From Enterobacillus tribolii (GTDB taxonomy: Bacteria; Pseudomonadota; Gammaproteobacteria; Enterobacterales; Enterobacteriaceae), in NCBI RefSeq assembly GCF_003363015.1, contig NZ_QRAP01000009.1, positions 62,001 through 126,000 on the forward strand: DNA of 64,000 bases. The letters are read 5' to 3'. Numbering within the stretch: position 1 is the stretch's first letter; each line of letters begins with the position of its first letter. Positions 21,420-29,214 of the stretch are shown here, piece by piece. The translations under genes and the position numbers were made by a program. Under the pieces are notes generated by a model. That model saw only the letters and a program-made list of their open reading frames with translations, did not search any database and was not told where the DNA came from.

Positions 21420-21425
21420 TATAAT
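21420..21425 (+). promoter_or_regulatory. Candidate -10 of the carbonic anhydrase gene
   Basis: A perfect TATAAT lies 50 bases before the start codon. The -35 region is poor, so the promoter may need an activator or another sigma factor. Confidence 0.35.
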
Positions 21426-21474
21426 AACCGCTGTAACCAACGGGTTATCTAATTTAGCTTTATGGACAAAGACA

Positions 21475-22215
21475 ATGAAATATCTGACTTTATTGATGAC
21501 AGCATTGCTGATGACCGGCAGTGCCGGCGCCTATGCCAGCGAACATCCGGCCTGGTCTTATGAAGGCGATGGCGCGCCGGAACACTGGGGCGATCTTTCC
21601 CCGGACTTCAACCAATGCAAAACCGGTATGAATCAATCACCGGTCAACATCACTTCCACACAGAAAACGCATCTGGCTCCCCTCGATTTTCGCTTCGGCG
21701 ACGTACCACTGACGGAAATCAACAACGGGCACACCGTGCAGGTGAACGACGATGGCGGCGATGAGCTGACGCTGGATAATGAGAAATTCTCCCTGCAACA
21801 GTTCCATTTCCATACCCCGAGCGAAAACACCATCGACGGTAAATCCTTCCCGCTGGAAGCGCACTTCGTCCATAAAAATGACAAAGACGAAATCGCGGTT
21901 ATTGCCGTGATGTTCCAGATCGGCAAGGAAAACCCGGAGTTGCAAAAGCTTTGGCAACAGATGCCGGGAAAAGCCGGTGAAACCGTCAGTATCAAGGAGA
22001 AAATGGAGCTGAGAGGGCTGTTTCCGGCCGATTTAAGCTACTACCGCTTCAGCGGCTCCCTGACGACCCCGCCCTGCACCGAAGGCGTGCGCTGGCTGGT
22101 ATTAAAACAGCCGATGACCGTTTCCGAGCAGCAGGTGGAGAAATTCGCCGCAACGATGCATCACCACAACAACCGCCCGGTGCAGCCGCTGCACGGACGG
22201 GTGATCGTAGAGTAA
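21475..22215 (+). CDS. cah: Periplasmic alpha-class carbonic anhydrase
   Basis: 246-residue secreted zinc enzyme that interconverts CO2 and bicarbonate. The signal peptide is MKYLTLLMTALLMTGSAGAYA (residues 1-21, shown in part by its hydrophobic core). Zinc ligands are H111 and H113 in QFHFHTPSE and H130 in LEAHFVH. The substrate pocket has GSLTTPPCTEGV, and C48 with C201 can form the typical disulfide. It is a single gene with its own promoter and terminator, inserted between prmA and dusB, which are nearly adjacent in E. coli. Confidence 0.93.
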   Translation: MKYLTLLMTALLMTGSAGAYASEHPAWSYEGDGAPEHWGDLSPDFNQCKTGMNQSPVNITSTQKTHLAPLDFRFGDVPLTEINNGHTVQVNDDGGDELTLDNEKFSLQQFHFHTPSENTIDGKSFPLEAHFVHKNDKDEIAVIAVMFQIGKENPELQKLWQQMPGKAGETVSIKEKMELRGLFPADLSYYRFSGSLTTPPCTEGVRWLVLKQPMTVSEQQVEKFAATMHHHNNRPVQPLHGRVIVE

Positions 22216-22228
22216 TTCCGCACTCGTT

Positions 22229-22705
22229 TTACGCCGTCCCGTTCGGGGCGGCGTTTTTGTCTTCGGCATACAGCAGCCGGAAATGCTCGCACACCAGCCA
22301 GATGTCATCGCGGAATGCCTCTCCGCGCGCCTCCAGAATGTTGCCGAAAAACTCCCGGTGCGCCTTCCGCCAGCTGTACAACGATTTATCGTCCTCACCC
22401 TCTGCGGCGGCAAATACGGCGTCAACGTCACGAAAGCGCCTCAGGGACACATGCGTGGTTTCTATCGCCGCTACGGGGCGCTCACGGCCATCCAGCACCA
22501 GGGAAATCATCCCCGGCGCGGGTAACGGTTCATCGTCCTCCAGCAAGGAACAGGTCGCTTTTTTCTCACCACACACGATAAGCCCGGCCAATTCCTGCGC
22601 CTGTTGGCCGGGGTTGCCGAAATAGTCAGTTCGCCAGCTTCTGCCGGCCAGCGCCGGATGACGGCGCAAGGTTTCCTGCCAAAAACGCTCCAGTTCGTCC
22701 GTCAT
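22229..22705 (-). CDS. ASCH domain protein
   Basis: 158-residue cytosolic protein with an ASCH domain, a fold related to PUA that binds RNA or nucleotides. GLIVCGEKKATCSLL (about residues 41-55) and GMISLVLDGRERPVAAIETTHVSLRRF match the domain core. The open frame runs to 22834, but ATG 22705 has a strong AGGAG site. The stop is 13 bases from that of cah in convergent orientation, and the terminator of cah lies within its last codons. The biological role is unknown; ASCH proteins related to YqfB act as amidohydrolases on acylcytidines. Confidence 0.8.
   Translation of the reverse strand: MTDELERFWQETLRRHPALAGRSWRTDYFGNPGQQAQELAGLIVCGEKKATCSLLEDDEPLPAPGMISLVLDGRERPVAAIETTHVSLRRFRDVDAVFAAAEGEDDKSLYSWRKAHREFFGNILEARGEAFRDDIWLVCEHFRLLYAEDKNAAPNGTA
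22232..22258 (+). terminator. Terminator of cah, embedded in the end of the ASCH gene
   Basis: CGCCGTCCC (22232-22240) pairs with GGGGCGGCG (22245-22253) around GTTC, followed by TTTTT. It serves the plus strand and overlaps the last ten codons of the convergent gene. Confidence 0.75.
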
Positions 22706-22975
22706 GATTTCTCCTGAAATGATTTGTTCCCGTGATAAATCATTTTCGTTATGAGCAATTTTCGTTATGAACAATAAGTGTGGCACAAAGTTGCTATTTC
22801 GTCCGTTTATCGCCTTGACAGCCCCGCCAGGCAACGAATCCGGTAAGAAAAATAAAAAAGAGCACTAAATAGTCAAAAATGTTTAACTCAATGTAAAATA
22901 ACAATAATTATGCAATATGGTAGCGAACTGAGAGATTTCCTTGATCTATAACAGCGGATTGTTCAAAGTTTGGCC

Positions 22976-23004
22976 TTTCATCTGGGCGGAAAAATGCGTA
23001 AGAT
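22976..23004 (+). promoter_or_regulatory. dusB-fis promoter
   Basis: TTTCAT (22976-22981), a 17-base spacer and TAAGAT (22999-23004), followed by a GC-rich discriminator ACGCGCCC. This layout matches the known stringently controlled fis promoter of enterobacteria. The AT-rich upstream DNA (22835-22975) is where Fis and other regulators bind in E. coli; individual sites are not assigned here. Confidence 0.8.
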
Positions 23005-23043
23005 ACGCGCCCTTACAGACACAGTATGGTCAACTCTCTGTCG

Positions 23044-24009
23044 ATGCGCATTGGACATATCCAGCTTAAAAATCGCCTGATCGCCGCCCCGATGGCCGGC
23101 ATCACCGACCGCCCTTTTCGCACGTTGTGTCATGAAATGGGTGCTGGAATGACGGTATCCGAGATGCTTTCCTCCAATCCGGAGGTGTGGCGTACGGATA
23201 AATCACGACTGCGCATGGTGCATTTTGATGAACCTGGGATCCGGGCAGTGCAGATTGCCGGTAACGATCCCGATGAGATGGCGGCGGCGGCCAGAATTAA
23301 CGCTGACGGCGGCGCGCAAATCATCGACATCAACATGGGTTGCCCGGCCAAGAAGATGAACCGCAAGCTGGCGGGATCGGCATTATTGCAGTATCCCGAG
23401 CAGGTTGAACGCATTCTGCGCGCGGTGGTTGCCGCGGTGGATGTACCGGTCACGCTGAAAATCCGTACGGGTTGGGCGCCGGAGCACCGTAACTGTGTTG
23501 AAATTGCCCGATTGGCCGAACGCTGCGGCATTCAGGCGCTGACGATTCACGGCAGGACGCGAGCCTGCCTGTTTAATGGTCACGCCGAATACGACAGCAT
23601 CCGGACAGTTAAGCAGACTGTTTCCATTCCGGTCATCGCGAACGGAGACATTACTGACCCGCATAAAGCCAGGGCGGTACTGGACTACACCGGAGCGGAT
23701 GCTCTGATGATAGGCCGGGCCGCTCAGGGAAGACCCTGGATCTTCCGGGAAATCCAGCATTATCTGGACACAGGGGAGCTGCTTTCGCCCATGCCGTTGG
23801 CGGAAGTCAGGCGCTTGCTGATAGCGCATGTACGGGAACTGCATCGTTTTTACGGTTCCGGTAAGGGATTGCGCATCGCCCGCAAGCACGTGTCCTGGTA
23901 TCTCCAGGAACACGCCCCGGATGACCAGTTTCGGCGCACATTCAACGCCATAGAGGACGCCAGCGCACAGCTGGAGGCGTTGGAGGCATACTTCGAAAAT
24001 CTTGCGTAA
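23044..24009 (+). CDS. dusB: tRNA-dihydrouridine synthase B
   Basis: 321-residue FMN enzyme that reduces uridine 17 in tRNA D-loops. The FMN-binding start is [18 protein letters not shown] and the catalytic cysteine is C100 in [22 protein letters not shown] and [16 protein letters not shown] near the C-terminal end of the barrel are typical. The open frame begins at 23026, but ATG 23044 gives the E. coli start and length. It is the first gene of the dusB-fis operon, with 21 bases to fis. Confidence 0.97.
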   Translation: MRIGHIQLKNRLIAAPMAGITDRPFRTLCHEMGAGMTVSEMLSSNPEVWRTDKSRLRMVHFDEPGIRAVQIAGNDPDEMAAAARINADGGAQIIDINMGCPAKKMNRKLAGSALLQYPEQVERILRAVVAAVDVPVTLKIRTGWAPEHRNCVEIARLAERCGIQALTIHGRTRACLFNGHAEYDSIRTVKQTVSIPVIANGDITDPHKARAVLDYTGADALMIGRAAQGRPWIFREIQHYLDTGELLSPMPLAEVRRLLIAHVRELHRFYGSGKGLRIARKHVSWYLQEHAPDDQFRRTFNAIEDASAQLEALEAYFENLA

Positions 24010-24030
24010 CAAAAAAGAGCTGACAGAACT

Positions 24031-24327
24031 ATGTTCGAACAACGCGTAAATTCTGACGTACTGACCGTTTCTACCGTAAACTCACAGGATCAGGTAACCC
24101 AAAAGCCCCTGCGCGACTCGGTTAAACAAGCACTGAAGAACTATTTTGCTCAACTGAACGGTCAGGACGTAAACGACCTGTATGAGCTGGTACTGGCTGA
24201 GGTGGAACAGCCCCTGTTGGACATGGTGATGCAATACACCCGCGGCAACCAGACCCGTGCGGCCCTGATGATGGGTATCAACCGCGGTACGCTGCGTAAG
24301 AAATTGAAAAAATATGGTATGAACTGA
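24031..24327 (+). CDS. fis: DNA-binding protein Fis
   Basis: 98-residue nucleoid-associated protein that bends DNA, activates rRNA promoters and stimulates site-specific inversion. The C-terminal helix-turn-helix reads [27 protein letters not shown], given here over about residues 72-98. The N-terminal beta-hairpin arms used for Hin activation are present. It is the second gene of the dusB operon and is followed by a terminator. Confidence 0.99.
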
Positions 24328-24349
24328 TACTAGTCAGTTAATTCCTTGA

Positions 24350-24395
24350 AAAAAGGCGCTTTTCACTGTTTGGTGAAGGTGCCTTTTTCTTTTTG
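24350..24395 (+). terminator. Intrinsic terminator after fis
   Basis: AAAAGGCGC and GTGCCTTTTT form the base of an imperfect stem with an inner TCAC/GTGA pairing, ending in a T-rich run. Confidence 0.75.
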
Positions 24396-24503
24396 GGGGG
24401 TTAACTTTCGGGAGACGCTGAAGGTGTAAAAAACTGTATCGTGGATTTCATGAAGCCTGTAGTGCCATGCTCCCTATTTTCATCTTTTTCTGAGGGAAAG
24501 GTT

Positions 24504-24530
24504 AATACCGCCAAATGTTATGGCGGTATT
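24504..24530 (-). terminator. Hairpin after the Ail-like gene
   Basis: AATACCGCCA (24504-24513) pairs perfectly with TGGCGGTATT (24521-24530) around a 7-base loop, 8 bases past the stop of the leftward gene. It probably ends that transcript; only a weak T-run follows. Confidence 0.65.
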
Positions 24531-24538
24531 TAATTTGA

Positions 24539-25117
24539 TTAGAAGCGATACCCGACGTTGATGTTAAAACCATTAATGGAGTGGCTTTTTCTGCCATCAT
24601 CAAAGCTGGAACCTTCGTAGCCGATGTCGATGGCCAGATAGTCGAGAGGGTTGATTTGGATACCTGCGCCGTACATAAAGGAACTTTTGCTCTGAGAGCC
24701 ATTTTCTGTACCCATGTCGACAAGATTCTCTCTGCCTTCATAGTTGTACCAATGGGTTTTGTAGTCGGCTTTGTTGTAGTTAACACCGAGCAAACCATAG
24801 ATGCTGATGTATTGATTAATACGGTAGGCCGGGCCAGCAGAGAAAGAGTAATACTTCATATCAACGTCGTTCTTTATATAGTCACGACCTAAATAATATG
24901 AATAATCGCTGTCACCGCTCATATAAGTAAAAGAACCAATAACGCTGAAGGGGGAATCCCATTCGTAGCGGTATTTGATGTTAATGCCATTCAGGTTTTT
25001 AAGATCCTGAACCTTTCCGTAAGCGTAACCGGCGGTAATTGTTTGAGAATCGGCATTGGCTTGGGTGGAGATGGTGAGGATTGAAAGAATAGCCGCGGCA
25101 ATGGCAAGCTTTTTCAT
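24539..25117 (-). CDS. Ail/OmpX-like outer membrane beta-barrel protein
   Basis: 192-residue protein with a signal peptide (MKKLAIAAAILSILTISTQANA, cleaved near residue 22). The mature part has alternating hydrophobic beta-strands and ends in aromatic NVGYRF, typical of an eight-stranded barrel. KYYSFSAGPAYRINQYISIYGLLGVNY and LAIDIGYEGSSF resemble strands of the Ail/Lom/OmpX family, whose members mediate adhesion, invasion or complement resistance. Exact function is not predictable. It marks the start of the accessory island after fis and is more AT-rich than its chromosomal neighbours. Confidence 0.8.
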   Translation of the reverse strand: MKKLAIAAAILSILTISTQANADSQTITAGYAYGKVQDLKNLNGINIKYRYEWDSPFSVIGSFTYMSGDSDYSYYLGRDYIKNDVDMKYYSFSAGPAYRINQYISIYGLLGVNYNKADYKTHWYNYEGRENLVDMGTENGSQSKSSFMYGAGIQINPLDYLAIDIGYEGSSFDDGRKSHSINGFNINVGYRF

Positions 25118-25528
25118 TTAGATTATCCTTAATTTGGGAAAAGGTTATGTACGACAGAATATTTTTTGATAACAGTTTGAAACGAGCCGGATTATATCAG
25201 GTCGCTATAAAGTGTAAATATTTTTTATGTTTTTTAGGGGGATGTTGGTCAGGGGGGGAGTGTTTAGAGGTTAATTTTATTAAAAATTAGTTTTTTAGAT
25301 AAAAACACCATTAAAATTGCATTTTTAACTTTTAATTCCGGACTTTCTATTGACTACTCTTGTTGTATAAACTCTGGTTTTGAATAGCCGAGAGTTATTA
25401 TTTTACCGAATGGCGTTGTTAAAAGATGTGCTAATAAGATGCATTCGAATTTAGAAGAAGAGTAGCAGGATATCAATAATATATTGAAACGATGGACTAA
25501 TACCTTGGCAAAAAAGATCTTATCTTAT
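25118..25528. other. AT-rich intergenic segment
   Basis: 411 bases of AT-rich DNA between the Ail-like gene and the last immunity-like frame. It must contain the Ail-like promoter. I see no RNA gene, clear promoter hexamers or repeat in it. Confidence 0.5.
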
Positions 25529-25828
25529 TTACTGAAATCTTCGTGGCCCCTTCCATTCCAGCTTATTTTTTAGCTCATCGGGCACCATTAAAAAAAGAAG
25601 GCTAATGTATTCCAAATGCTTATTATAATTTGGGGATATATTATCATTGCACTTTTCAAAATAGTATTTAGCTTGGTTATTTAGAAACCAAATATCGTAT
25701 TCAGTTATATTCTCGTCCAGAAGATTTTTTGGGAGATTGTGTATAAGTTCAGTTTCTATTTTCATTTCCCGGAAAGTCTTCCAATGAGGCAATGCTTTCA
25801 CCAATAACTTTATCACATAAGTAAACAA
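25529..25828 (-). CDS. Possible CDI immunity gene of orphan module E (start uncertain)
   Basis: A 99-codon frame that would begin with TTG at 25828 and encodes no recognised family. It ends KLEWKGPRRFQ. An internal ATG at 25765 (MKIETELIHNLP) would give 78 residues. The best ribosome-site/ATG pair (GAGGTAACTATATG, ATG at 25835) opens a different frame that stops after 28 codons, so the gene may be frameshifted or truncated. Its position directly after a short toxin-like C-terminal remnant (25840-25935) suggests an immunity role. Confidence 0.4.
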   Translation of the reverse strand: MFTYVIKLLVKALPHWKTFREMKIETELIHNLPKNLLDENITEYDIWFLNNQAKYYFEKCNDNISPNYNKHLEYISLLFLMVPDELKNKLEWKGPRRFQ

Positions 25829-25839
25829 TAAACATATAG

Positions 25840-25935
25840 TTACCTCACCACCGTCTTACCCGTGAACGTATTAACCAAATTATCTTTCTTATCAGTGGTG
25901 ACCTTCTTAATTGACGTTGGCATACTATTTTTCAT
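25840..25935 (-). pseudogene. C-terminal remnant of a CdiA toxin-like reading frame (module E)
   Basis: 31-codon frame, too short for a gene, ending TGKTVVR. It begins at ATG 25935 and includes KKVTTDKKDNLVNTF. It has the basic, strand-like character of a toxin C-terminus and immediately precedes an immunity-like frame. I infer it is all that is left of a displaced cdiA-CT. No family match is recognised. Confidence 0.3.
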
Positions 25936-25956
25936 TGCATAAGCTTACTTTTTAGC

Positions 25957-26394
25957 TTATTGAGGGTAAGGAACAACTTTCCAGTATACAGTTTGTGGTA
26001 ATGATGGAAGAAATGGCTCCCCCCCTTTGAATTCACTAATAAATTCTTTATTTTGTCTCCTTACTTCCTCACGTTCTAGCTCTAATGTAAGAGATTCTAG
26101 TTTCCCTGTTTTTGAAATATTCTCCCATGCTATTAAGGGGAGCCCCGAAAACTCCTCAACAATTGTTATTGCTGCGTTGACAGAAATGCCAGATGTTTCC
26201 CATACCCAGCCCTCCCCATAGTCAATCATCCCAATTGGATCAAAAACAACTTGTATAGCATAATTATTATTTCCTCTTGGTATTATATAGAGTGACTGTA
26301 TAATAATATCCAACCCGGATAATTTCTCACGATAAACGCAAATGTTTGCATTTCTACCTAAATGTATATATCTATCAATATCTGATACAAGCAT
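25957..26394 (-). CDS. Candidate CDI immunity protein of orphan module D
   Basis: 145-residue soluble, acidic protein beginning MLVSDIDRYIHLGRNANIC. The start ATG at 26394 has a strong GAGGTG site that overlaps the stop of the upstream toxin-like frame (8-base gap), a spacing typical of cdiA-CT/cdiI pairs. No motif identifies a known immunity family. AT-rich base composition sets it apart from the core genome. Function inferred from position only. Confidence 0.5.
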   Translation of the reverse strand: MLVSDIDRYIHLGRNANICVYREKLSGLDIIIQSLYIIPRGNNNYAIQVVFDPIGMIDYGEGWVWETSGISVNAAITIVEEFSGLPLIAWENISKTGKLESLTLELEREEVRRQNKEFISEFKGGEPFLPSLPQTVYWKVVPYPQ

Positions 26395-26402
26395 TAATCA
26401 CC

Positions 26403-26636
26403 TCAATTATCTATAAATATTGCAGGCTTTTTCTTAATTTCCACACCATTTTTATCGATGGACCTAATATCGATATTGTAATGTGATTGATCTGCATGTT
26501 TACCTTGATCATGTATGTTGGAGCTCGTGGGATCATTAACATTTATTAAGTTACCTCTATAAGTATTACCTCTATCAAGCATTCCAGGCATCAAATTACC
26601 ACCTGACCCAGGCTGCAGTGCCGGGATCTTGTCCAA
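26403..26636 (-). pseudogene. Orphan CdiA-CT fragment, module D
   Basis: A 77-codon frame with no ATG start (TTG at most), reading PGMLDRGNTYRGNLINVNDP and HADQSHYNIDIRS, ending KPAIFIDN. It looks like the last part of a toxin domain whose upstream portion is gone. The nearest good ATG upstream is in another frame. The following immunity-like gene begins 8 bases on. Inferred to be a silent displaced cassette. Confidence 0.5.
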
Positions 26637-26650
26637 TATACATTTCTAAA

Positions 26651-26890
26651 TTAATTACGTTTTTTGTACTCTTGAATCCACATCCCTCCTCCTACTAAAA
26701 AACCTGCCACCACTCCCATTATTAATGCTTTTGTTACATAGTCAAATGGAAACATAAACTCTCGTTCCATAAATAAATTGGTCACACCATGACTAATAAG
26801 AAAAGTCATCACTGCAATGATGAATATTGCAAAACCGCTTAAAATACCGACTATGATAAAGAACCTTAATCCTTTACTTTTTGTTATCAC
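26651..26890 (-). CDS. Candidate membrane immunity protein of orphan module C
   Basis: 79-residue protein with two transmembrane segments (about residues 9-33 and 52-70), ending in a basic WIQEYKKRN. The frame extends to a TTG at 26905, but a GTG at 26890 with AGGGGAGG upstream is the better start. Size, topology and the pattern before and inside the second helix (VTKALIMGVVAGFLVGGG) resemble the attached CdiI at 29207-29440 (FRRMLKMSIWGGFFLGFGI). It follows a CdiA-CT fragment that also resembles the attached toxin. Confidence 0.55.
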   Translation of the reverse strand: MITKSKGLRFFIIVGILSGFAIFIIAVMTFLISHGVTNLFMEREFMFPFDYVTKALIMGVVAGFLVGGGMWIQEYKKRN

Positions 26891-26934
26891 CTGTCCTCCC
26901 CTCAATTTTTAATTTATTCTTGCAAAATATAATT

Positions 26935-27204
26935 TTAGCCTTCAGTAGTAGCAGATGCTTCCATATTACCCAATACACCTGGAAATTGAACTGGTTTCAT
27001 ATTTTTCGATATACCTAATTGTCCTTGAATTGTTCCACCTTGCAGCTTAGGATTATATTTCGGATCAAAACCATCCATTCTTAAATTTCCCCATTTATTA
27101 CTCCCCAAGCTGATAAGCTTACCCTCTCTATACCAAGTGCTGGCATCAATTCCTAATACTCCTGCTCCATGAGCGGATTTACTTTTCAATTTTAATAGAG
27201 TCAT
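26935..27204 (-). pseudogene. Orphan CdiA-CT fragment, module C, related to the attached toxin
   Basis: An 89-codon frame starting MTLLKLKSKSAHGAG without a clear ribosome site. Its C-terminal half reads DGFDPKYNPKL, then GQLGISKNM, then FPGVLGN. This aligns with the attached CdiA end: GGWDPKFDPNWL, GQLGVRKDM and IPGALGN. It therefore derives from a homologous toxin C-terminus that has diverged and lost its N-terminal part. The matching membrane immunity gene follows after 44 bases. Confidence 0.6.
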
Positions 27205-27266
27205 AAAGTTTAGTTTAAATAGCCAGAAAATAGTCCATCATAAAACAATAGCCTTTCTGAGTGTTT

Positions 27267-27725
27267 TTAAATATCAATCCCAGAATTTCTCAAAGTAAAA
27301 ATGACATGCTTAGTCAAATCAACAAGATCATCATAGGCAATAGGACCAAATTCAGGCTCATATAAAGCCATGTATTTCTCAACTGGCATTTTATATATTT
27401 GTATAGCTTTATGTTTCATATCATGGACATGTTTTGGATAAATAACTCTATTTATTCCCGAACCGTATTCTTTCTTCTGACTATCCATAATCCATTGCAA
27501 TTTACCTTTATATGAGTTAATGGCGTGTTGCAATAAATTAATTATTTGTGGATCTTCATTTTTGAATCGAAAACTTGTTGCAGGTGGTCTAGTAGACCTA
27601 TCCTCTGTAAACTCTTTTTGATCTTTAAATCTGAAAACTGGGTATCTAGAGTGGCAACGCTGCCACTCTATCTCTCCAAGCTTTTCAATAACTGATATTA
27701 ACTCCCTTCCCTTTTCCACTTGCAT
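27267..27725 (-). CDS. Candidate CDI immunity protein of orphan module B
   Basis: 152-residue soluble protein, MQVEKGRELISVIEKLGE at the start. ATG 27725 has GAGGATTT upstream. It lies 20 bases after the stop of a cdiA-CT fragment with a papain-like toxin domain, so it is the likely cognate inhibitor. I do not recognise its family. Low GC content matches the other orphan modules. Confidence 0.55.
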   Translation of the reverse strand: MQVEKGRELISVIEKLGEIEWQRCHSRYPVFRFKDQKEFTEDRSTRPPATSFRFKNEDPQIINLLQHAINSYKGKLQWIMDSQKKEYGSGINRVIYPKHVHDMKHKAIQIYKMPVEKYMALYEPEFGPIAYDDLVDLTKHVIFTLRNSGIDI

Positions 27726-27745
27726 TATTTAAATCCTCGTGGTTT

Positions 27746-28767
27746 TTATGAAATATTTACACCATCAGGATTAATAGCTTTGATATGTTTTTCCCAATCA
27801 CCCTTATGTATTGGATTTAAAGATATTCGAGGATCATAAACATAGCGACCATCAGTATATACTTGGTGAAACGTCATATTATTCTCCATATACCCATTTT
27901 CGTATACATTCAATGTGTTAGGTTTTAATGGTCTAACTTCAATAATTTTCTCCTGTCTCCCAGCAACTTCGAGTAATTTAGGAGCAATATCTGAGCAATC
28001 AGTGCAATCTGTATTTGAAATCCAACTGATAAAATTCGGATCTTTCACTTTATCAACAACACTTTGATTTGCAGGATATCCTGGGTTTTCTGGTCTAACG
28101 TCCTCAAGACCAGGAATTTTTTCGTTTAAATAAATCAGATCGTCCAATGATGGATTATCAGAGATAGGTGTTATGGTCGTGATATCACCAATATCTGGAA
28201 CACCGCTATCGTTTCCTGTGTGGTTCTTACCCACATCTGTAACTTCACCATGATGCCCTGTGTCATTAGACACTTCATTTGGATATAATGTCTGTTTACC
28301 ACCCGTATTATTCGGGAACTGTCCTGCATCTACCAGTTGATCTCCACCCGTGTTTGTCGGCAAATCTGTCGGGCCGGAAACATTAGCATTCTTATCCTGC
28401 TGAGCAGCCACAATGGCCATTATGACGCAGACATCATTTGCCAGGCAGGATGTACTCAGACCTGCTTTTACTTTCTTGGTCAATGCCAGGGCAGCGGCCT
28501 CTTGCGCATCACCGCCCCCAGCTTCCGCCAACGCAGCCAGAGTGAGAATATTTTGTGCCTGTATTCGCTGGAGCATTCCCATACTTGTGGCGTTATTTTC
28601 AGCGGTGACTTTACCCGCCTGCGCTCCAGACACAGCACTTCCTGTACTGTCTCCTGCCAAGCCTCCAGCAAGCCCACCAGCCAGTGTTGCCAATGCAGAA
28701 ATAGTCCGTTTTTGTCTTCACTGAGTTCGGATAGCATAATCAACCACCGCCCACTCAGTGGCCTCAT
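27746..28767 (-). pseudogene. Orphan CdiA C-terminal region with papain-like toxin (module B), 5'-truncated and frameshifted
   Basis: The main frame (to 28693) reads SALATLAGGLAGGLAGDSTG, then GAQAGKVTAENN, closely matching the pre-toxin region of CdiA (ATLAAGLAGGLAGDSTA, GAQAGKTTVENN). AENN replaces VENN. A Thr/Asn/Gly-rich linker follows. The end has DCTDCSDIAPKLLEVAG, then FHQVYTDGRYVYDPRIS: a Cys followed by His and Asp as in papain-fold (Tox-PL-type) toxins. Upstream, SELSEDK is in another frame (to about 28767), so a one-base indel separates them. There is no start codon; it is silent as it stands. Confidence 0.65.
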
Positions 28768-29017
28768 CGGTACGGTTCTTAAGGTTTGGTGCGCGGCGAC
28801 TCCGGTTTATCAGCGCATCCACGCCACCTTCATCGACCAGTTCGCGGTAACGATATAATGTATCACGTGAAACACCCATGATTTTACAGGCTTTCGATAC
28901 ATTGCTGAGTTCTTCAGCCAGATTGAGCAAACCAGCTTTGTGTTTGATAACGGAATTGGTAGTATGAACCATGAGAGTTACCTCGTGTTTTGTATAAGGA
29001 TTCGACACCCATATCAA
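28718..29017 (-). mobile_element. IS481-family transposase, N-terminal fragment
   Basis: A 99-codon frame; the likely native start MVHTTNSVIKHKAGLLNLAEEL lies at residue 16. SKACKIMGVSRDTLYRYRELVDEGG is the helix-turn-helix typical of IS481-family transposases. The DDE catalytic domain is absent: the frame stops after DYAIRTQ exactly where CdiA-like sequence begins. It is a truncated remnant between two CDI fragments. Confidence 0.75.
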
Positions 29018-29049
29018 AACCGGTAACTCTCAACTTTCAAGGCCATATG

Positions 29050-29214
29050 TCAGATCAAGTCGCGACTAATACATCTGGATATATAGGGGCAAATCCACGC
29101 CTCAACTGCAGCCACAAGCTCTTTCTGCGCATTCTGATACTTCTCCTGCTGCGTCATGCCTGAGATTTTATTTTCTACAATATCACTCAGCGCATTATTC
29201 TCAACATCAAAACC
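29050..29214 (-). pseudogene. Orphan CdiA-CT 5' fragment with VENN motif (module A)
   Basis: The minus strand reads GFDVENNALSDIVENK, then MTQQEKYQNAQKELVAAVEAW before turning unfamiliar and stopping at 29050. The VENN codons are at 29194-29205. The opening bases overlap the stop codon of cdiI (29207) in another frame. This is the start of a displaced toxin region cut off by the IS481 remnant. Confidence 0.65.
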
